NCBI GenBank assembly: GCA_947471745.1
Contig: CANJKZ010000011.1
Span: 1,364,001 to 1,428,000, forward strand
Length of the DNA: 64,000 bases
Direction: 5' to 3'
Source: Closterium sp. Naga37s-1
Taxonomy: Eukaryota; Streptophyta; Zygnematophyceae; Desmidiales; Closteriaceae
Part shown: piece by piece, positions 55,801 through 64,000 of the stretch
Layout of the letters: each line of letters opens with the position of its first letter
How positions within the stretch are numbered: the first letter of the stretch is position 1
Program-made: the position numbers and the translations under genes
Notes under the pieces: model-generated
The model's input: only the letters and a program-made list of their open reading frames with translations
Databases searched by the model: none
What the model was told of the DNA's origin: nothing

Positions 55801-58714
55801 TGAGGTCACTGGTGACTCCAGTCCTGCTGTGAGTGGTGCTGTCCCTGGGGGTGCGGAGCTTGGGGGTGCTGAGTCTGGGGGCGCTGAGCGTGTGGAGCCT
55901 GGAGGTGCTGAGCCTGCGCGTGAGGAGCCTGGAGGTGCTGCGTCTCGGGGTACTGCGTCTGGAGGTGCTGCATCTGGGGGTGTTGAGCCTGTGTGTGCGG
56001 AGCCTGGGGGTGCTGAGTCTGGGGGCGAGTTGCCTGAGGGTTCCGAGACTGCTGTTACGCGGTCTCCTTGGAGTAGCCGTCTTCGTCTGCGTGTGCCCCT
56101 CACCTCCCAGCAGCTGCACGACTGGTACGGTCGCCGTCGGCGTCCCACTTCTGCACCTCAGGGCTCTCCTGCTGGAGGTTCTTCTGCTGGTGTCGCTGGT
56201 CCCGGAGGTGCTCGTACTGGGAGTACTGGAGCTGCTGGGGCTGGTGGTGGTGCTGCTGGAGGTACTGGAGCTACTGGCGGTGCTGGAGCTGCTGAGGGTA
56301 TTGGAGCTGCTGGAGGTGCTGGAGCTGCTGGAGGTGCTGGAGCTGCTGGAGGTGCTGGAGCTGCTGGGGGTGCTGGAGCTACTGGAGGTGCTGGAGCTGC
56401 TAGAGGTGCTGGAGCTGCTGGAGGTGCTGGAGCTGCTGGTGGGGCTGGTGCTGCTTGTGCTAGTGGCACTGCTCAGCTCCGCCTGTTCTTTGCTCCGCCG
56501 TCTCCGTCGTCTCAGCCACCACCTGACTCTGCACTTCGCCAAGTTCTCAGTCTTCACTCGTCTGCTGGTCTTCCGTTACAGCCTGGCTCCCCGCTGCCTG
56601 CTCCTTCTCCATACACAGAGCAGCCTGGTGGCCTTGCAGAGCGTCGTGAGCCTGTGTCGCGTCCTGTCTCCCCTGTCAGTTCCGGTCGTCGTGTTCCTCG
56701 TCAGAGCCAGCCGGCTGTCTCCAGCCCTCCCCTTGTAGTTCGTCGTCCTTCCTCTCCTTCACCGCGTGTTCCTCTGCCGCCTCCCCCTGCGTCCTCTCTG
56801 CTTGTCGTTGCTGACCCTGCGTCTGATCGGTTTTGTGCTGAGCACTCTACTGTCACGCGTCTGCTTGCCACTGTTGTCACTGACCCGTCGTTTGAGTCTG
56901 CTGCTGCGTCTGCCTTAGTCACTGAGCTTGTTGCCTTTGCTGCTCACTGTCGTCTAGACTACGCCGCCAGTCTTGTTGCTGAGTCTTCGTCTGTCTGTCC
57001 TCCGTCCGTCGGGGGTGAGTGTGCTCTTGGCACGGACGTCCTTGAGGACAGGCAGGAGGACCTTGAGTGTCTTGCAGCCGCTGCGCCTCATCTCGTATCC
57101 ATGCTGCTTGCCCCTGAGGGAGACCCGGATGCACCAGACATCCCTACCCCGCGCTCTTACGCTGAGGCGATCGCGGGTGAGTACTCCTCTCAGTGGCAGA
57201 CAGCCATGGACGCAGAGATGGCATCCTGGAAGTCCACAGGCACCTACGTCGATGAGGTTCCCCCTCCTGGGGCGAACATTGTCAGTGGCATGTGGATTTT
57301 CAGGGTGAAGCGGCCGCCAGGTTCTCCGCCTGTCTTCAAGGCTCGTTACGTGGCTCGAGGCTTCAGTCAGCGAGAGGGAGTTGACTTCTTCCAGACCTTC
57401 TCCCCCACCCCGAAGATGACCACTCTTCGGGTGCTGCTGCACGTTGCCGCTCAGCGTGACTACGAGCTTCACTCTCTTGACTTCAGCACAGCCTTCTTAC
57501 AGGGCAGCCTGCACGAGGAGATTTGGCTGCGCCGCCCTCCTGGCTTCACTGGGTCGTTCCCTCCTGGTACCCAGTGGAGCCTCCGGCGGCCGGTCTACGG
57601 TCTCCGCCAGGCGCCACGTGAGTGGCACGACAAACTGAGGACGACACTTGCGGCTCTTGGGTTTGCTCCGTCGACTGCTGAACCGTCGCTGTTTTTGCGC
57701 ACCGACACTTCGCTGCCGCCGTTCTACGTTCTCGTGTACGTCGACGACTTGGTCTTTGCCACTGCTGACACTGAGGCTCTCGCCCTGGTGAAGTCGGAGC
57801 TGCAGAAGAGACACACGTGCACAGACCTGGGTGAACTGCGCAGCTACCTTGGCTTGCAGATCACCCGGGACAGAGCACGCCGCACCATCACACTGACTCA
57901 GTCACACATGGTGCAGCAGGTCCTTCAGCGCTTCGGTTTCACCTGGTCCTCAGCACAGGCCACTCCTCTGGCTACAGGTCACTCGCTCTCAGCTCCACCT
58001 TCGGACGAGTCCGTAGAGCCGAGTGATCCTTACCCAGAGTTAGTGGGCTGCCTCATGTACCTGATGACTTGCACTCATCCTGACCTTGCGTACCCTCTTG
58101 GCCTTCTGGCTCGCTACGTGGCTCCTGGTCGGCACCGAAAGGTGCAGATGGATGCTGCCAAGAGGGTACTACGCTACTTGTGCAGTACATCGGGCATGGG
58201 GCTCGTGCTTGGAGGACGGGGTGACGTTGTCCTCATAGGTCAGTCAGACGCCTCTTGGGTTGACGACCAGGCTACGCAGCGGTCGTCACAGGGTTACACC
58301 TTCAGCCTTGGTTCTGGTTCAGTTTCCTGGCGTTCTACACGTTCGTCTTCAGTTCTCGGCTCCAGCTGTGAGGCAGAGATCTACGCCACAGCCATGGCTG
58401 CACAGGAGCTGCGCTGGCTCACCTACCTGCTGACCGACTTGGGAGAGCGGCCTCGTTCTCCTCCAGTTCTGTACGTCGACAACAAGGCCGCCATTGCCTT
58501 GTGTCAGGAGCACAGACTGGAGCACAGAACAAAGCACATCGCTCTCCGTTACTTTCTTGCTAGAGAGCTGGAGCAGCGTGGCCAGCTTCGTCTTACCTAC
58601 GTGGCCACTCGGGCCAACACTGCTGATATATTCACCAAGGCACTTCCGCCTGGTGATCATCAGCGTTTCTGCACTTTGTTAGGCCTTGTGCCCACGCTTC
58701 CTCACTTGCTGTAG
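52852..58714 (+). pseudogene. Gag-Pol coding region of element J (broken)
   Basis: Gag starts MATPNVLAFEPDGRPIEF at 52852. The poly-Gly tract is at about 53660-53850 and a run of about 24 C lies near 53315. The Cys/His cluster CPYIIRTGPRAGRQC...H...C (CX13CX3HX4C) is near 53975. Protease has DSGASRCFF, and integrase has HHHLGHPSLPRL, LDVWGPARV, HSDRGGEF and ERRIGLVMEVARTSM. A Gly/Ala linker spans about 56190-56460. RT has YVDDL near 57737, and RNase H (CEAEIYATA, YVDNKAAIAL, ADIFTKAL) ends at 58714. About three breaks. Confidence 0.94.
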
Positions 58715-58740
58715 GCTTTGTTTGTACCATGATTTATATG

Positions 58741-58884
58741 TGTCAGAATGTTATGTTTTGTCTAGCCTGCAGTGGGGTACTCAATAGTGAGTACAGCCCA
58801 ATTTAGGGTTTGCTATATGTACTCAACTGCTTGCTAGTGAAACCTCTCTCTTTCTTCTTTCTAAACTTCCTTTGCTTTCTAACA
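58741..58884 (+). repeat. 5' LTR of K
   Basis: 144 bp, TGTCAGAATG...TTCTAACA. Contains GTACTCA-ATAG-TGAGTAC (7-bp inverted repeat, about 58777-58794) and the conserved 34-nt hairpin position at 58790-58823. Confidence 0.95.
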
Positions 58885-59758
58885 TGGAATCAGAGCAGGT
58901 CAACCCTCACGGGTCGATCCTGTGGATGGCCCCACCAATGCTTCCGCTGCTGCTGTCCTGCCTATCGCGCGCCTCGGGCGCGCGCTATCTTTTTGCCTGC
59001 CGCGCACCCATGGCGCGCGGCCTTCTTTCTTCCCGCCGCGCGCTAGGGGCGCCTGGCGGTTTGCTGCCCGTCGCGGCCCTTCGTGGCCCCTTCGTGGCCC
59101 CTTCGCGACCCCGTAGCGGCCCCGTCGCGGCCTCGCCCCGGCCCTGCCCCGTCGCCCGTCGCGGCCTCGCCCCCGTCCCTGCCCCGTCGCCTGTCGCGGC
59201 GCCCTACTCTGCCCGTCGTGCGCCCCGAGGCGCGCGGCGGTGCCCTGCCCGTCGCGCGCCCCGGGGCGCACGGCGGTTTCGTCGCCCGGGGGGCTCGTGC
59301 GCGGCCCCCTCGTCGCCCGTCGCGGCGCCAACGGGGGCCCGCGCGGCCCCCATTCCCGTCGCCCGTCGCGGCGCCCTGGGGGGGGCCGCAGAAAGGGGGC
59401 CGCGCATCGGCCCCTCCCGTCTTCGTCGCGGCCCTACCCGGCCCTACCCGGCCCTGCCCAGCCCTGCCGTCCTGCCCCGGCCCTGTCCCGGCCCTGCCCT
59501 GCCCGGCCTTGCCCTGTGTTAGGGTTTGGGGGTGGCGAGTGGGGGGTGGCGGGTGTGTGGCATCACCTGCTCCTCCTCCTACTTCGTCTCCCACTGCTGC
59601 AGCTGCCGCTGAGGGGGGTGGGTGTGTGGGAGTCGACGGAGTGGTGCTAGGGGGTGGAGTGTGAGTGAACCTAGGGGTGCAGCAGGGGGTGTGTGAAAAG
59701 GGGGGTGAGACAGTTAGAGGGAGGTTGGGCGGAGGCAGCAGTCGTGTCGCCTGCAGCG

Positions 59759-59899
59759 CCAGTAGTCCGGAGGCTACAATCTCCGGTAGCCCAGCGAGCC
59801 TGCTGCGCCAGTCGCCCGTGGGTCCGTTGCTCCTACTGCTCAGAGTTAGTCGCGGAGCCAGTTACTCCAGTAGTCCGGAGGCTACAATCTCCGGTAGCC
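59759..59899 (+). repeat. Duplicated 33-bp hairpin inside K
   Basis: A 33-bp sequence with core CCGGAGGCTACAATCTCCGG occurs exactly twice, at 59759-59791 and 59867-59899. Each copy contains the 6-bp inverted repeat CCGGAG/CTCCGG with an 8-nt loop. No coding role is apparent. Confidence 0.85.
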
Positions 59900-60150
59900 A
59901 CAGTTCGCGCCGCTCCTGTTGCCCGTGTGTCTGCAGCTTCACCTGTCGTCTCCTATCTCTTCTCCTCTCACAGTCCCTCCTCCTCCTCACTTACCGTCTG
60001 TGACTGCCTCTAGCTTTGCTTATATTTGTGAACTATAAACTGTTGCTTCTTGTACTTGTGCTCAGAATGTGTGGTGACTTTGTGATCCACCCTGAGCTTG
60101 TTTTGCTTTGCTTGCTATGCTGATTACACCCCACTTTGGCTATGGGGGTG

Positions 60151-60294
60151 TGTCAGAATGTTATGTTTTGTCTAGCCTGCAGTGGGGTACTCAATAGTGA
60201 GTACAGCCCAATTTAGGGTTTGCTATATGTACTCAACTGCTTGCTAGTGAAACCTCTCTCTTTCTTCTTTCTAAACTTCCTTTGCTTTCTAACA
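60151..60294 (+). repeat. 3' LTR of K
   Basis: 144 bp, identical to the 5' LTR by eye. Confidence 0.95.
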
Positions 60295-60500
60295 ATATGT
60301 ATTCCTGCATGCTTGTTCTTGTAGGTAGATATCACTGTACTGTTGTTGTTACATATATATCTCTGCATGTGAACTGGCCTTGTGGCCTTCTTGCTTGTGC
60401 TCAGACTGCGTGGTGACGTTGTGATCCACCCTGAGCTTGCTTTGCACTTCCTGACTGGTCTTGTGACCCTCTGTTCTCCCCCACTCTGCCTATGGGGGTG

Positions 60501-60635
60501 TGTCAAACATATATATATATGTTATAGTTTGGGTAGGCTTAGTGGGGTACACACTGTGGGGTACAACCCCTTAGTTTTTCTTCTTTGTATCAACCCTCTC
60601 GATAGTCGACATCACTTTTCCCTATGATTCTAACA
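60501..60635 (+). repeat. 3' LTR of element J
   Basis: 135 bp, preceded by the polypurine hairpin (60478-60498) and followed by ACAGC. Confidence 0.93.
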
Positions 60636-60640
60636 ACAGC

Positions 60641-61028
60641 TGTTGAGAATTACATGTTTTATTTGAAAAAAAAAGAACCATAAACGCCTTGTCGCAATGA
60701 GTTTAGGGTTGATGCCCTCAAATTCATTTGCCATCTGAAAGGGTTATAGATTTCGTTTGCCCCGGCTGCACGATAGAATGAAGTACAAACAGTTTGCGGA
60801 AAGAGTGCCAGAATATCAGTTTTGTATTAACAGTTGTTTTCACAACACTTACGTTTTGCAATTAGCTTGAAAATCGGAAAGTGTGTCAGGATTTCGGAAA
60901 GTGTGTCAGAATTTCGGAAAATTGTGTCAGAATTTCGGAGAGTGTGTCAGAGATTTCTGCTTCAAGATTCGTCAATTTAGTCTGACGCGAGCGGGAAAAA
61001 CCAGAATCAGGGTCATTTTGGGCGAGGG
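60641..61028. other. MULE interior piece, right part
   Basis: AT-rich, non-coding. Around 60880-60955 a roughly 20-bp unit TTTCGGAAAGTGTGTCAGAA is repeated about four times in tandem with small changes. Confidence 0.75.
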
Positions 61029-61207
61029 TTTCTTCTAGTTACCATTCGCGTGATGGGCTGCTAGTGTATAGTTACCATACGCGTTAAGCGAGTTACCAAA
61101 CGTGTTAAGCGAGTTACCAAACGCGTTAAGCGAGTTACCAAACGCGTTGAAATCGTTACCGTACGCGTTATAGTTCCCCATGTAAGTTAACATTGACATA
61201 TTTTCCC
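61029..61207 (-). repeat. Right terminal inverted repeat of the MULE
   Basis: Inverted counterpart of 38494-38672, with AAGCGAGTTACCAAACGCGTT units. Followed by the AAAATGAAT duplication at 61208-61216. Confidence 0.88.
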
Positions 61208-61216
61208 AAAATGAAT

Positions 61217-61807
61217 TGGCTTGGCGCTGTTCAAGAGGTGGCTTTCGGGGTCACGAAGCCCGAGGGTGTACCATACAGAAGCTCGAGGTGGAAGGAAACA
61301 GAAGCGACGGTATTCAGCAGGATGAGTGGGTTTGAAGCGGTGAAGCGGATATACCGCTTTTAACTGTACATCATCGTACTCGACCGTTTCAACCAAACAC
61401 AAGCTCAACCCCTCTGACACGCTCGTTCTGGGGATCGTTTCACAGCTTGACAGCATGCGATTGTTTTCACGATCCATGTCATGCCATGCCAGCAAACAAG
61501 CATCGATGATCTCAAGGGTTTGCCTGCAGACTAGTTTCTGTATGAAAAGCCATACTACCTTACGTTAACTAGCGCGATGCGATTCGTGTACATAGTCCTT
61601 ACGCCGCAGACAGATACTCAATGAGCTCCCCTAACCCATGAGCCACATGATACTCTTCCGCTGTTCGAGCAACGTTTAGGGGTGCAGCAAGTTGGGGGTA
61701 GGACGGCACAGGGGGAGGAGCAAGGCCGAGACGAGTGGGGAGAGGAGCAAGGTAGGGGTAGGAGAGACGGTAGACGCGTGGGAGGAGGAGAGGCGGTGGG
61801 CCGTGAG
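61217..61807. other. Intergenic sequence and probable 5' region of the right-edge gene
   Basis: No gene recognised to about 61620. From 61625 the frame used by the right-hand gene is open but has no ATG before 61808; it is purine-rich (GGGGAGAGGAGCAAGG-like) and may be 5' untranslated region. Confidence 0.5.
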
Positions 61808-64000
61808 ATGGACGAGGTGGTGCCGAGAGGCGTCAAGCGCGCCCACTCCGACTCCCGCGACGCTCGCGGCGACCGGCAGCCTGGCCCGTGCGACACTGCG
61901 TCGCTCGCCACAGCTTCTGCGACGGGTAGCTACATGCCGAATGGCGACGTCGCTAGCGGTCTAACGATTCTCTCTCCGAGCGAGCAGCCGCTAGCGTCGT
62001 CGTCGCTAGCAGTAGCGCAGCCGATAGCGTTTGGTTCCATTGCAGGCATGGCGGCGGGCTCGAGCGCGTCAGGGAGTGCAGTGAGCGCGGGTCATGACGG
62101 CCGGATGAAGCGACGCAGAGGCACCTTTGAAACGCCTCTTGACACCGCAGCGGTAGGCGCATGCTGTGGGGTTCGGCAAGCTGGTCGCGCGGGTGCGAAT
62201 CTCGGCGTCAGCAGCGGCAGTGGCGAAGGCTCGGCAGCAGCTGGTGCAAGCCGCGAGGAGCGCTCTCGTCTGGCAGCGCACGCAGGTGGCTCCGGCGGTC
62301 ATGCCACGGGCGCCGCTGCAGAGTCGGGTTCAGCCGTCGCGGCTGTTGCTGCCGCGGGTGCTTCCCCCCGCCCTGCCATCGCGCTGGCGGCTGCTGCTGT
62401 TGCACACGCCGCTGGGTCGACGGATGAGGCTGCTGGGGTTGCTGGTAGTGGTGCTACTGCTGGCTCCGCTGGTGCTCCCCTCCCTGCTGCTGCTGCTGCT
62501 TCTAGTGGTGGTGGTGGTGGTGCGGGTGATATTCCCACAGCTGCTGCTGGTACGGGTGCAGTGGGGCGGGGTGCGGCCTGCGCGCATGAAGGTGCGGCTG
62601 TCCCCTGTGCTGAAACGGCTGTCCGCGCCGGCCCTAGTACCGCTCGCCATGCTGCCGAACCTGCTCTCCCTGCTGCACCCGCTGCCGCTTCTGCAGGAGC
62701 GGCTGTGGCTGGCGCCGCAAGCAGGGCTGCTCACGTGCAGAGCAGCAGCGGCGCGGAGCAAGGGAGTGCAGCGCACGAGCGTGCAGAGGGGAGCGCAGCG
62801 CAAGGAGGTGCCAGTGCAGTAGCGGAGGGAGCAGAGGGGAGCGCAGGGGAAGGGAGTGGGGGAGCGGGTGGGGACGAGGAGGTGGCGCGGGCGGCACAGC
62901 TGGCGGAGGATGAGCGGCTGGCGAGGGAGCTGCAGCGCGCGTTCGAGGAGGAGAGCAGCATCCCGTTCGTGAGTGCGCCGCATGCATGTCACGTCATTCA
63001 TGTCACGTCATCTCATGTTACGTCATGTCATGTCATGTCGCATGACTGCGCTGATGTCTGCATGCATTCTAAGTCTGTGCTGAATGCGTTGTGCTTGGGC
63101 ATGAGCGCTGTTGCTGGCCTGTCCCTCGCGGCGTGTGCTCTCTGCGGCACCAGGCGTGGCGTGGCAGCACCATTCCCAGTGCACCCCTGCCTCTTCCCCC
63201 CTTCCAAAGTGGCCATTGCCATTCCCACCCACCCTAATCCTCCTGCCACACCACAATCCACACCCCTGCCGCACTCCTGCTGCTCACCCCTGCCTCAATT
63301 CGCGCTGCTCTCCTCTGCCCCCCACCCCCCGGTGTGTGCTGTGCTCTCCGCTCCACCCCTCCCCACCCCCCAGGGGCGGGGGCTGGCAACTGACTACCAG
63401 CTGGCGATGCTGCTGCAGGCGGAGGAGACGCAGCACCTGCGCAGCCGCGTGCTCCGCTCCTCCCACGCCCCTCGTGGCCCCGCCCGGCCAGCACCTCGCC
63501 AGCACACCCGCCCGGATACACGGCAGGGCGTGGTGCAGGGCGCAGGGCAGGGCGAGGGGCAAGACGCGAGGCAGCAAGCAGGCGGGCACAGCGGACAGCA
63601 CTCGGGCGAGCGCGCCTCCCTTGCGCCCTCTCGCCCCTCTGCTCCGTCTGCCCCCTCTGGCCCCTCTGCTCCGTCTGCCCCCTCTGGCCCCTCTGCTCCG
63701 TCTGCCCCCTCTGGCCCCTCTGCTCCGTCTGCCCCCTCTGGCCCCTCTGCTCCGTCTGCCCCCTCTGGCCCCTCTGCTCCCTCTGCTCCGTGCATGCTTG
63801 CTGGGCAGTCGGACGGGGCTGCTCGCGCTGCCAGTGCGTTGGCAGGGAGGGGCGGGGGAGGGGGTGAGGATGGTGACTTTGAGCAGAGGAGGGCAGAGCA
63901 GAGAAGAATAGGGGAAGGGGGGAGGGATATGGCGGGGAGTGAGGAGGTGGGAACAGCAGGGGGTGATTCTGCATGGGCTGCTGGCGGTGGTGATGCTGGT
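61808..64000 (+). CDS. Unidentified low-complexity protein gene, cut by window edge
   Basis: One frame is open from ATG 61808 (MDEVVPRGVKRAHSDSRD) to the last base, 731 codons with no stop, unusual even at this GC content. An in-frame TGA lies at 61622 and the first ATG after it is 61808. The N-terminal part is Ala/Gly/Ser-rich with a basic patch MKRRRGTF (possible nuclear signal). Near 62890-62965 it reads LAEDERLARELQRAFEEE and near 63389-63430 DYQLAMLLQAEETQHL. These two acidic amphipathic segments recall ubiquitin-interacting-type motifs, but I do not identify the family. 62969 (GTGAGT) to 63373 (CCCCCAG) would make a good 405-bp intron that joins the two segments closely and keeps frame. 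The C-terminal part has a SAPSAPSGP repeat. Real gene likely; function unknown. Confidence 0.65.
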   Translation, partial: MDEVVPRGVKRAHSDSRDARGDRQPGPCDTASLATASATGSYMPNGDVASGLTILSPSEQPLASSSLAVAQPIAFGSIAGMAAGSSASGSAVSAGHDGRMKRRRGTFETPLDTAAVGACCGVRQAGRAGANLGVSSGSGEGSAAAGASREERSRLAAHAGGSGGHATGAAAESGSAVAAVAAAGASPRPAIALAAAAVAHAAGSTDEAAGVAGSGATAGSAGAPLPAAAAASSGGGGGAGDIPTAAAGTGAVGRGAACAHEGAAVPCAETAVRAGPSTARHAAEPALPAAPAAASAGAAVAGAASRAAHVQSSSGAEQGSAAHERAEGSAAQGGASAVAEGAEGSAGEGSGGAGGDEEVARAAQLAEDERLARELQRAFEEESSIPFVSAPHACHVIHVTSSHVTSCHVMSHDCADVCMHSKSVLNALCLGMSAVAGLSLAACALCGTRRGVAAPFPVHPCLFPPSKVAIAIPTHPNPPATPQSTPLPHSCCSPLPQFALLSSAPHPPVCAVLSAPPLPTPQGRGLATDYQLAMLLQAEETQHLRSRVLRSSHAPRGPARPAPRQHTRPDTRQGVVQGAGQGEGQDARQQAGGHSGQHSGERASLAPSRPSAPSAPSGPSAPSAPSGPSAPSAPSGPSAPSAPSGPSAPSAPSGPSAPSAPCMLAGQSDGAARAASALAGRGGGGGEDGDFEQRRAEQRRIGEGGRDMAGSEEVGTAGGDSAWAAGGGDAG
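63640..63790 (+). repeat. 27-bp minisatellite in the right-edge gene
   Basis: About five copies of TCTGCTCCGTCTGCC plus CCCTCTGGCCCC, encoding SAPSAPSGP repeats in the gene's frame. Nearly identical units suggest recent expansion. Confidence 0.85.

Larger units (their letters stand above)
58741..60294 (+). mobile_element. Small non-coding LTR element K (TRIM-like), young
   Basis: Two 144-bp LTRs (58741-58884 and 60151-60294) are identical by eye, with a perfect 5-bp target duplication ATATG (58736-58740 and 60295-60299). Primer site TGGAATCAGAGCAGG follows the 5' LTR and CTATGGGGGTG precedes the 3' LTR. The 1266-bp interior has no Gag or Pol motif. It shares the 3' block (GGTGACTTTGTGATCCACCC) and polypurine hairpin with the autonomous elements, so those probably supplied its proteins. 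It lies in the 3' untranslated region of J. It looks whole and is the youngest insertion here. Confidence 0.94.
50468..60635 (+). mobile_element. Ty1/copia element J, full length with nested K, broken
   Basis: LTRs at 50468-50600 (133 bp) and 60501-60635 (135 bp) begin TGTCAAACAT and end GATTCTAACA. There is a perfect 5-bp target duplication ACAGC (50463-50467 and 60636-60640). The LTRs differ by about six substitutions and a 2-bp indel. A distinct family from A: Gag starts MATPNVLAFEPDGR and the leader is a CTGC-based repeat. The 3' untranslated region is interrupted by K (58741-60294). Without K, J is about 8.6 kb. About three coding breaks. Confidence 0.95.
38494..61207. mobile_element. 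Non-autonomous Mutator-like (MULE) element, split by nested insertions
   Basis: Two inverted arms of about 180 bp (38494-38672 and 61029-61207) begin GGGAAAATAT and are about 90 percent alike by eye. They are flanked by a perfect 9-bp duplication AAAATGAAT (38485-38493 and 61208-61216). Long terminal inverted repeats plus a 9-bp duplication are the hallmark of Mutator-like elements. Removing the hAT, copia I and copia J insertions leaves four pieces (38494-38730, 42780-42886, 50319-50467, 60641-61207), about 1060 bp with no transposase, so it depended on another copy for movement. It must predate all insertions inside it. Confidence 0.88.

Noticed and set aside
1-64000. CRISPR arrays, tRNA or rRNA genes, bacterial operons
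   Set aside because: No direct-repeat/spacer pattern, no cloverleaf with conserved tRNA boxes and no rRNA signature was seen. The window is eukaryotic and the tandem repeats have no unique spacers.

Overview
This is eukaryotic nuclear DNA, most likely from a GC-rich streptophyte green alga. A Closterium-like zygnematophyte is a recollection-based guess, not proven here. The supports are a spliced gene for RNA polymerase subunit RPB8 with GT-AG introns, and many Ty1/copia elements whose primer-binding sites resemble the initiator-Met tRNA site usual in plants. Roughly 85 percent of the window is transposable elements, mostly fossils of one Ty1/copia superfamily with unusually short LTRs of about 123-144 bp.

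Layout. 1-435: unassigned flank. 436-8253: copia element A, with LTRs and target duplication, forward. 8640-9436: fragment of a second copia lineage. 9437-12256: B, a 3' half with LTR, forward. 12257-15127: C, a 5' half, reverse. 15128-23155: D, reverse, whose two LTRs belong to different subfamilies. 23156-23470: unique AT-richer DNA. 23471-34362: a three-level nest in which E (reverse) was split by H/F (reverse, 25420-33891), itself split by G (forward, 26104-27435). 34363-35071 and onward: Ty3/gypsy 3' end with a chromodomain-like tail and the start of its LTR.

36050-38267 holds the clearest host gene, RPB8, in four exons; its second intron contains two decayed copies of exon 3. About 220 bp past its stop codon lies a Mutator-like non-autonomous transposon of about 1.06 kb (38494-61207 as it now stands), with long tandem-repeat inverted termini and a perfect 9-bp target duplication. 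It has been opened to 22.7 kb by a hAT transposon (38731-42771), copia I (42887-50313) and copia J (50468-60635). J in turn carries K (58741-60294), a tiny non-coding LTR element with identical LTRs. Each of these four insertions has a perfect target duplication, so the order of events can be read.

61217-61800 is non-coding as far as I can see. 61808 to the right edge is a long open frame of a probable host gene that runs off the window; it is low-complexity with short acidic LQ-EE motifs and I could not identify it.

The most noteworthy signals beyond plain annotation are a 34-nt hairpin at a fixed place in the short LTRs with compensatory changes between families, a hairpin around the polypurine tract, a conserved non-canonical CX13CX3HX4C knuckle in Gag, hypervariable repeat leaders, the young non-autonomous LTR element K with a duplicated internal hairpin, the nested Mutator-like element, and the exon duplication in RPB8.
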